A DNA stretch of 9,037 nt, from NCBI GenBank assembly GCA_041484115.1, contig JBGPHA010000019.1, positions 1 to 9,037 of the forward strand, written 5' to 3'. Shown piece by piece: positions 6,394 through 9,037 of the stretch. A model generated the notes under the pieces. It was not told where the DNA came from, searched no databases, and saw only the letters and a program-made list of their open reading frames with translations. The position numbers and the translations under genes are program-made. Source of the stretch: ASMP01 sp041484115 (GTDB lineage: Archaea > Nanobdellota > Nanobdellia > Pacearchaeales > GW2011-AR1). Position 1 is the stretch's first letter, and every line of letters begins with the position of its first letter.

Positions 6394-6414
6394 TTAAAGA
6401 AAAGGGGAAAGATG

Positions 6415-6423
6415 TTTATAAAA
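6415..6423 (-). promoter_or_regulatory. TATA box of the HerA-like ATPase gene
   Basis: The minus strand reads TTTTATAAA, starting directly after the rfcL stop codon and centred 26 nt before ATG 6393. The ATPase gene therefore probably has its own leaderless transcript despite following the rfc genes on the same strand. Confidence 0.6.
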
Positions 6424-7596
6424 TTACTTCTGCAGATATTCTATTTCTTCTTGAGAAAGTCTGAGTTCTTTCTGGACTTCAGGATTTAAAAGAAATAGTT
6501 TTATCATGGAAAACTCGCTCATCGCTCTTTTTTCTCCTATATGAACATACTCAGAATATTTTTTTGCAATAGATTTCTTTTTTTCTGTTCTCTGATTGTT
6601 TAGCCAGATTTTTAGAATCCTTGTAGGTTTCTTATAACTGGTAAATCCTGTTTTAACGTTCTTCTTTGAACTGGAAATTCCATAACTCAATAATGCATTT
6701 TCATAAACGAGAAAACGCCAATACTGCTGTCTGTAAATCCTTCTTTTGAAAATATCAACCTTGCTTAATGCATCTATCGCTTTTGCAAGCTCTTCACCAG
6801 AATATTCTGCAGGAATATTTTCTTCAACCCATAGCATTATCTCTTCTAAAGGCATGTTAACTGAATCAAAAATTTGAAGCATGCTTTCTGTCGGCTTCCC
6901 CTTGAAAATCATTCTCAAGGCAGAGAAAATATCCATTTCCTTATTTCTCTCATCAAAGATTATTTCAGAAGGATTTTTCATTCCAGAAGCTGTCTGTAAA
7001 TCATTTATTGCAGCTCTTAGGTCCCCGCGGGCCTTTATAGCAATATTTGTAAGAACATCCATGTCCATAAATTTTTTTTCTTTTCTTAAAATTGATATCA
7101 TGACATTTTTTATCGTTTTGTAATCTATTTCTTTTAACTGAATTAGGTCTGTTTTTCTTCTTAGTCCGGTAAATTTCCTGTTCCAAATATCATTTGCTGT
7201 TATTATCATAGGATATGCAGAGGATTCTACTAAAGCAATAAGTTCAAGCAAACCACCTCTGTCTGTTTCAGAAATTCCATCAACTTCATCAACCAGAATA
7301 ACCTTATTTTCTTTTAGAAGAGATTTTTGCTCTGTTGCTGGCCTTAATATTTCCCTTAATTTTTCTCTGTTCCTGAGATCAGAAGCATTCAGTTCAAACA
7401 GCTCTGCTTTATTTGCATCTGCAGCAGCATATGCCAGGCTTGTTTTCCCTGTTCCAGGTGGCCCATAAAGTATTACAGCCCTATTCCCTCTTCCAAATTT
7501 TTTTAAGAATTCTTTCAGCAAAAAAACAGCCTGCTCTTGACCTTCTACATCTAAAAAACTCTTTGGCCTATATTTTTCTGTCCAATTTTCTGTCAT
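6424..7596 (-). CDS. rfcL: Replication factor C large subunit
   Basis: Large subunit of the archaeal clamp loader, which with RfcS opens PCNA and loads it at primer-template junctions. It begins with the RFC box NWTEKYRPKSF and contains Walker A GPPGTGKT (45-52), ELNASD (68-73), Walker B VILVDEVDG (D103, E104) and sensor 1 IITANDIWN (N135). The sensor 2 region is GDLRAAINDLQ. LRRK is found where small subunits have the SRC motif, as expected of the large subunit. A collar domain follows. The protein is 390 aa, shorter than euryarchaeal RfcL (about 480 in Pyrococcus), and ends EIEYLQK without the usual basic tail and PIP box. The start lies one base after the stop of the 83-aa gene with no Shine-Dalgarno sequence, so translation is probably coupled to it. 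Confidence 0.95.
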   Translation of the reverse strand: MTENWTEKYRPKSFLDVEGQEQAVFLLKEFLKKFGRGNRAVILYGPPGTGKTSLAYAAADANKAELFELNASDLRNREKLREILRPATEQKSLLKENKVILVDEVDGISETDRGGLLELIALVESSAYPMIITANDIWNRKFTGLRRKTDLIQLKEIDYKTIKNVMISILRKEKKFMDMDVLTNIAIKARGDLRAAINDLQTASGMKNPSEIIFDERNKEMDIFSALRMIFKGKPTESMLQIFDSVNMPLEEIMLWVEENIPAEYSGEELAKAIDALSKVDIFKRRIYRQQYWRFLVYENALLSYGISSSKKNVKTGFTSYKKPTRILKIWLNNQRTEKKKSIAKKYSEYVHIGEKRAMSEFSMIKLFLLNPEVQKELRLSQEEIEYLQK

Positions 7597-7597
7597 T

Positions 7598-7849
7598 TTA
7601 TTTATTTAAATCTTTTATTTTTGAAATAAACTCAAGTCCTGTATTTTGGACTGAAACATGACAATCTGTTTCGTCATCAACTTCAGAGCCAGAACTTCCA
7701 AAATCTTCTGAAAAACAACTTAACCCCTTTACAGGATGATAATAAACATCTATCTCTCTGGATTCTTCAAATCCCCAAACTCCTTTAACTAAATAAATTC
7801 CTTCGTTTGTTGGTAAGCCCTTTGAATCCAGACAATTGTCTATTCCCAT
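7598..7849 (-). CDS. Uncharacterised 83-aa acidic protein in the rfc operon
   Basis: I do not recognise this protein. From ATG 7849 it reads MGIDNCLDSKGLPTNEGIYL and onward: small, acidic and soluble, with an aromatic N-terminal half (GIYLVKGVWGFEES, IDVYYHPVKG) likely to form beta strands, then a Ser/Asp/Glu-rich segment (SEDFGSSGSEVDDETD) and a basic end. Three cysteines (C6, C46, C60 by my count) are not arranged as a zinc finger. I chose this ATG because AGGTGA (7855-7860) sits five bases before it; a GTG at 7858 would extend the frame by three codons but lies inside that ribosome binding site. The gene fits between the rfcS stop (7862) and the rfcL start (7596) with almost no spacing, so it is co-transcribed with both clamp-loader subunits. 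A role with the clamp loader is a guess from position alone. Confidence 0.75.
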   Translation of the reverse strand: MGIDNCLDSKGLPTNEGIYLVKGVWGFEESREIDVYYHPVKGLSCFSEDFGSSGSEVDDETDCHVSVQNTGLEFISKIKDLNK

Positions 7850-7854
7850 TTTCT

Positions 7855-7860
7855 TCACCT
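7855..7860 (-). promoter_or_regulatory. Shine-Dalgarno sequence of the 83-aa gene
   Basis: AGGTGA on the minus strand, five bases before ATG 7849 and directly after the rfcS stop codon. It decides the start in favour of ATG 7849 over GTG 7858, because the GTG is part of this site. Confidence 0.65.
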
Positions 7861-7861
7861 A

Positions 7862-8821
7862 TTAAATCCCAAGCCCTGCAAGAACAAAACTTGCAAGAAG
7901 GCTCTGGAGCTGAATAAAGGGGTCTGAACCTTCGACAATCCTAAATTCCGATTCACCTGTTTTTTCTGTCAACTTCACCTTTACTTCTGGTTCTACAGGA
8001 AGATTCCAAATTTCTTTCTGGATAGCCTTTATTACATCCTGGCCAGAAATGCTCTCTCTTAGCATGACATCAAGAAGTTTTTCTCTTGATTTTTGAAAAT
8101 CTCCAGAGATTGCATAATCCAAAACAGTTCTGATGTCTTTAGGCTTTGCACTGGAGATTATAGTTGATACTAAGTCATAATTTATTAAAGGAGAGATTGA
8201 AGCTGTTGATTGCAAAATGTTGATCACTCTTCTACAGTCTCCTTCGCTTCCTTCGTAAATGAGCTCAAGGGCGTCAGGACTTATTGTTAACTTCTCTCCT
8301 TCTCCTATCTTTTTCACGACTTTTTCTATGTCTTTTTTTTCCAGAAGCTTGAATCTAAAGATGGCACATCTGGATTGTATGGGATCTATTATTTTACTGG
8401 AATAGTTGCAGGAAAGAATAAACCTGCATGTCGTTGAGTAATTCTCCATAGTCCTTCTAAGGGCTTGCTGGGCCTCAGGAGTCAAGGCATCAGCCTCATC
8501 TAGGAATATTATCTTAAAAGGAACATTACCGATAGATTTTGTTCTCGCAAAATTCTTTACTTTTTCTCTTACAACGTTAATTCCACGTTCATCAGAAGCA
8601 TTTAGCTCCAGATAATTTTCACGCCAATATTTCCCAAAAAGTTCCTTGACAGTTATCAGAGCCAGTGTTGATTTACCTGTTCCTGCAGGACCGGCAAAAA
8701 GGAGATGGGGTATGTTCATAGAATTGGTAAGGGCTTGAACTTTTTTGACAGTATTATCCTGTCCGACAATATCTAAGAATTTTGAAGGCCTGTATTTTTC
8801 TGTCCAGATTTCGCTTGCCAT
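7862..8821 (-). CDS. rfcS: Replication factor C small subunit
   Basis: Small subunit of the archaeal clamp loader; several copies join one RfcL to form the AAA+ ring that loads PCNA. It is complete at 319 aa, the usual length. It begins IWTEKYRPSKF (RFC box) and contains Walker A GPAGTGKS (44-51), ELNASDERGI (72-81), Walker B IIFLDEADALT (D108, E109), sensor 1 ILSCNYSSKI (N139), the arginine-finger motif SRC (150-152) and sensor 2 EGDCRRVINILQ. A helical collar domain makes up the last third. No intein interrupts the P-loop or the SRC region, common insertion sites in archaeal RFC genes. It is the first gene of the rfcS, 83-aa, rfcL operon. The start is supported by a TATA-like box 24 nt upstream, with a second candidate promoter further out. 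Confidence 0.97.
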   Translation of the reverse strand: MASEIWTEKYRPSKFLDIVGQDNTVKKVQALTNSMNIPHLLFAGPAGTGKSTLALITVKELFGKYWRENYLELNASDERGINVVREKVKNFARTKSIGNVPFKIIFLDEADALTPEAQQALRRTMENYSTTCRFILSCNYSSKIIDPIQSRCAIFRFKLLEKKDIEKVVKKIGEGEKLTISPDALELIYEGSEGDCRRVINILQSTASISPLINYDLVSTIISSAKPKDIRTVLDYAISGDFQKSREKLLDVMLRESISGQDVIKAIQKEIWNLPVEPEVKVKLTEKTGESEFRIVEGSDPFIQLQSLLASFVLAGLGI

Positions 8822-8840
8822 AATTTTTTATTTTAGACAA

Positions 8841-8849
8841 ATTTAATTT
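8841..8849 (-). promoter_or_regulatory. Proximal TATA-like box of rfcS
   Basis: The minus strand reads AAATTAAAT, centred 24 nt before ATG 8821. It lies inside the odd palindrome CAAATT-N-AATTTG at 8838-8850, so a dimeric regulator bound there would block TBP. The match to TATA is weaker than elsewhere in the window. Confidence 0.4.
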
Positions 8850-8852
8850 GCC

Positions 8853-8874
8853 ACACCAAAATGCCCTTTGGTGT
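8853..8874. repeat. Perfect 8-bp inverted repeat upstream of rfcS
   Basis: ACACCAAA (8853-8860) and TTTGGTGT (8867-8874) are exact complements around a 6-nt loop, ATGCCC. The repeat sits between the two candidate rfcS promoters, so in a transcript from the distal one it would form a hairpin about 32 nt before the rfcS ATG. It could be an operator, an RNA leader structure, or part of the previous gene's 3' end. Confidence 0.55.
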
Positions 8875-8903
8875 TAAGGTATACATATTAAGAAAAAACC
8901 AAA

Positions 8904-8912
8904 CTTATAAAC
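8904..8912 (-). promoter_or_regulatory. Distal TATA box candidate of rfcS
   Basis: The minus strand reads GTTTATAAG, a better TATA match than the proximal box. Initiation about 25 nt on (near 8883) would give rfcS a leader of roughly 60 nt carrying the hairpin at 8853-8874. No plus-strand gene begins where this box would serve it. Confidence 0.45.
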
Positions 8913-8940
8913 ATTATGGGAGTTGATAAGAAGAATTAAT

Positions 8941-9037
8941 CTAATAATCTCTCTCTGCCTCTTTTCTTTGTTTTTCCAGTAAATCTTTTAACCTAAATTG
9001 CGGTTCATAAATTTCTTCAACTCTTATTACCAATAAA
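8941..9037 (-). CDS. C-terminal end of an unidentified gene (partial at right edge)
   Basis: A minus-strand frame enters from the right edge and stops at TAG (8941-8943), giving 31 residues that begin LLVIRVEEIYEPQFRLKD and end in KEAERDY. The highly charged helical end, with LLEKQRKEAERDY as the last residues, and codon use like its neighbours support it as coding. Too little is visible to name a family. It would be upstream of the rfc operon on the same strand, separated by about 120 bp that contain rfcS promoter candidates. Confidence 0.6.
   Translation of the reverse strand, partial: LLVIRVEEIYEPQFRLKDLLEKQRKEAERDY

Noticed and set aside
6881..7123. Open frames opposite rfcL and other genes (also 23-244, 1150-1449, 2673-2867, 4030-4224 and 7413-7661)
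   Set aside because: They are antisense or out of frame to well-supported genes, have low-complexity Phe/Leu-rich translations, and lack promoters or ribosome binding sites.
7856..7858. GTG as the start of the 83-aa gene
   Set aside because: The GTG is part of AGGTGA, a ribosome binding site well spaced from ATG 7849, so the downstream ATG is the better start.
7862..8821. Possible intein in RfcS, RfcL or FEN1
   Set aside because: All three are of ordinary or short length with uninterrupted P-loop, SRC and nuclease motifs. The visible part of PolB is also uninterrupted through motif B.
8914..8940. Plus-strand start ATGGGAGTTGATAAGAAG after a TATA-like sequence
   Set aside because: It stops after seven codons and lies only about 8 nt from the TATA-like sequence, too close for an archaeal promoter.

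Overview
This window looks like a piece of an AT-rich, compactly coded archaeal chromosome. The evidence is a set of archaeal information-processing genes: family B DNA polymerase, FEN1 with an archaeal-type start (MGLNIKDIIPRKEIE), both clamp-loader subunits (RfcS, RfcL), a HerA/DUF87-family ATPase and a Trm5-like tRNA methyltransferase. TATA boxes are placed as in archaea. Short proteins, almost no spacing between genes, and membrane proteins I cannot place in a known family suggest a DPANN-type lineage (Woesearchaeota/Pacearchaeota-like). That lineage call is inference from gene style, not from a marker phylogeny.

Layout. 1-1672 (minus): N-terminal 557 codons of PolB, running off the left edge. 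1673-1767: divergent promoter region. 1768-2079 (plus): unrecognised 103-aa protein. 2123-3160 (plus): complete FEN1 with a C-terminal PCNA-binding peptide. 3164-3727 (minus): membrane protein with a signal peptide, convergent with FEN1. 3728-3874: divergent promoter region holding a 57-bp inverted-repeat element flanked by a 9-bp direct repeat, the most unusual non-coding structure here. 3875-4258 (plus): small four-helix membrane protein. 4306-5082 (plus): Trm5-like methyltransferase. 5083-6393 (minus): HerA/DUF87-family ATPase, its stop codon directly abutting that of the methyltransferase. 6424-8821 (minus): apparent operon rfcS, an unrecognised 83-aa protein, then rfcL. 8822-8940: rfcS upstream region with two TATA candidates, a hairpin and a palindrome. 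8941-9037 (minus): the last 31 codons of an unidentified gene. No tRNA, rRNA, CRISPR array, transposase gene or intein was seen.

How the genes work together. RfcS and RfcL load the PCNA clamp, PolB extends DNA and FEN1 trims Okazaki flaps, so four lagging-strand functions sit within 9 kb. The HerA-like ATPase may belong to DNA processing, but no NurA partner is visible. Seven of the transcription units have a TATA-like box centred 24-26 nt before the start codon, which predicts mostly leaderless mRNAs. Clear Shine-Dalgarno sequences that fit their genes appear before fen and before the 83-aa gene inside the rfc operon.

Most worth a second look: the MITE-like element at 3764-3838; substitutions in the Exo II and motif A segments of PolB; the unknown protein between the two clamp-loader subunits; an RfcL without a PIP box; and a Trm5-like protein without the N-terminal D1 domain.
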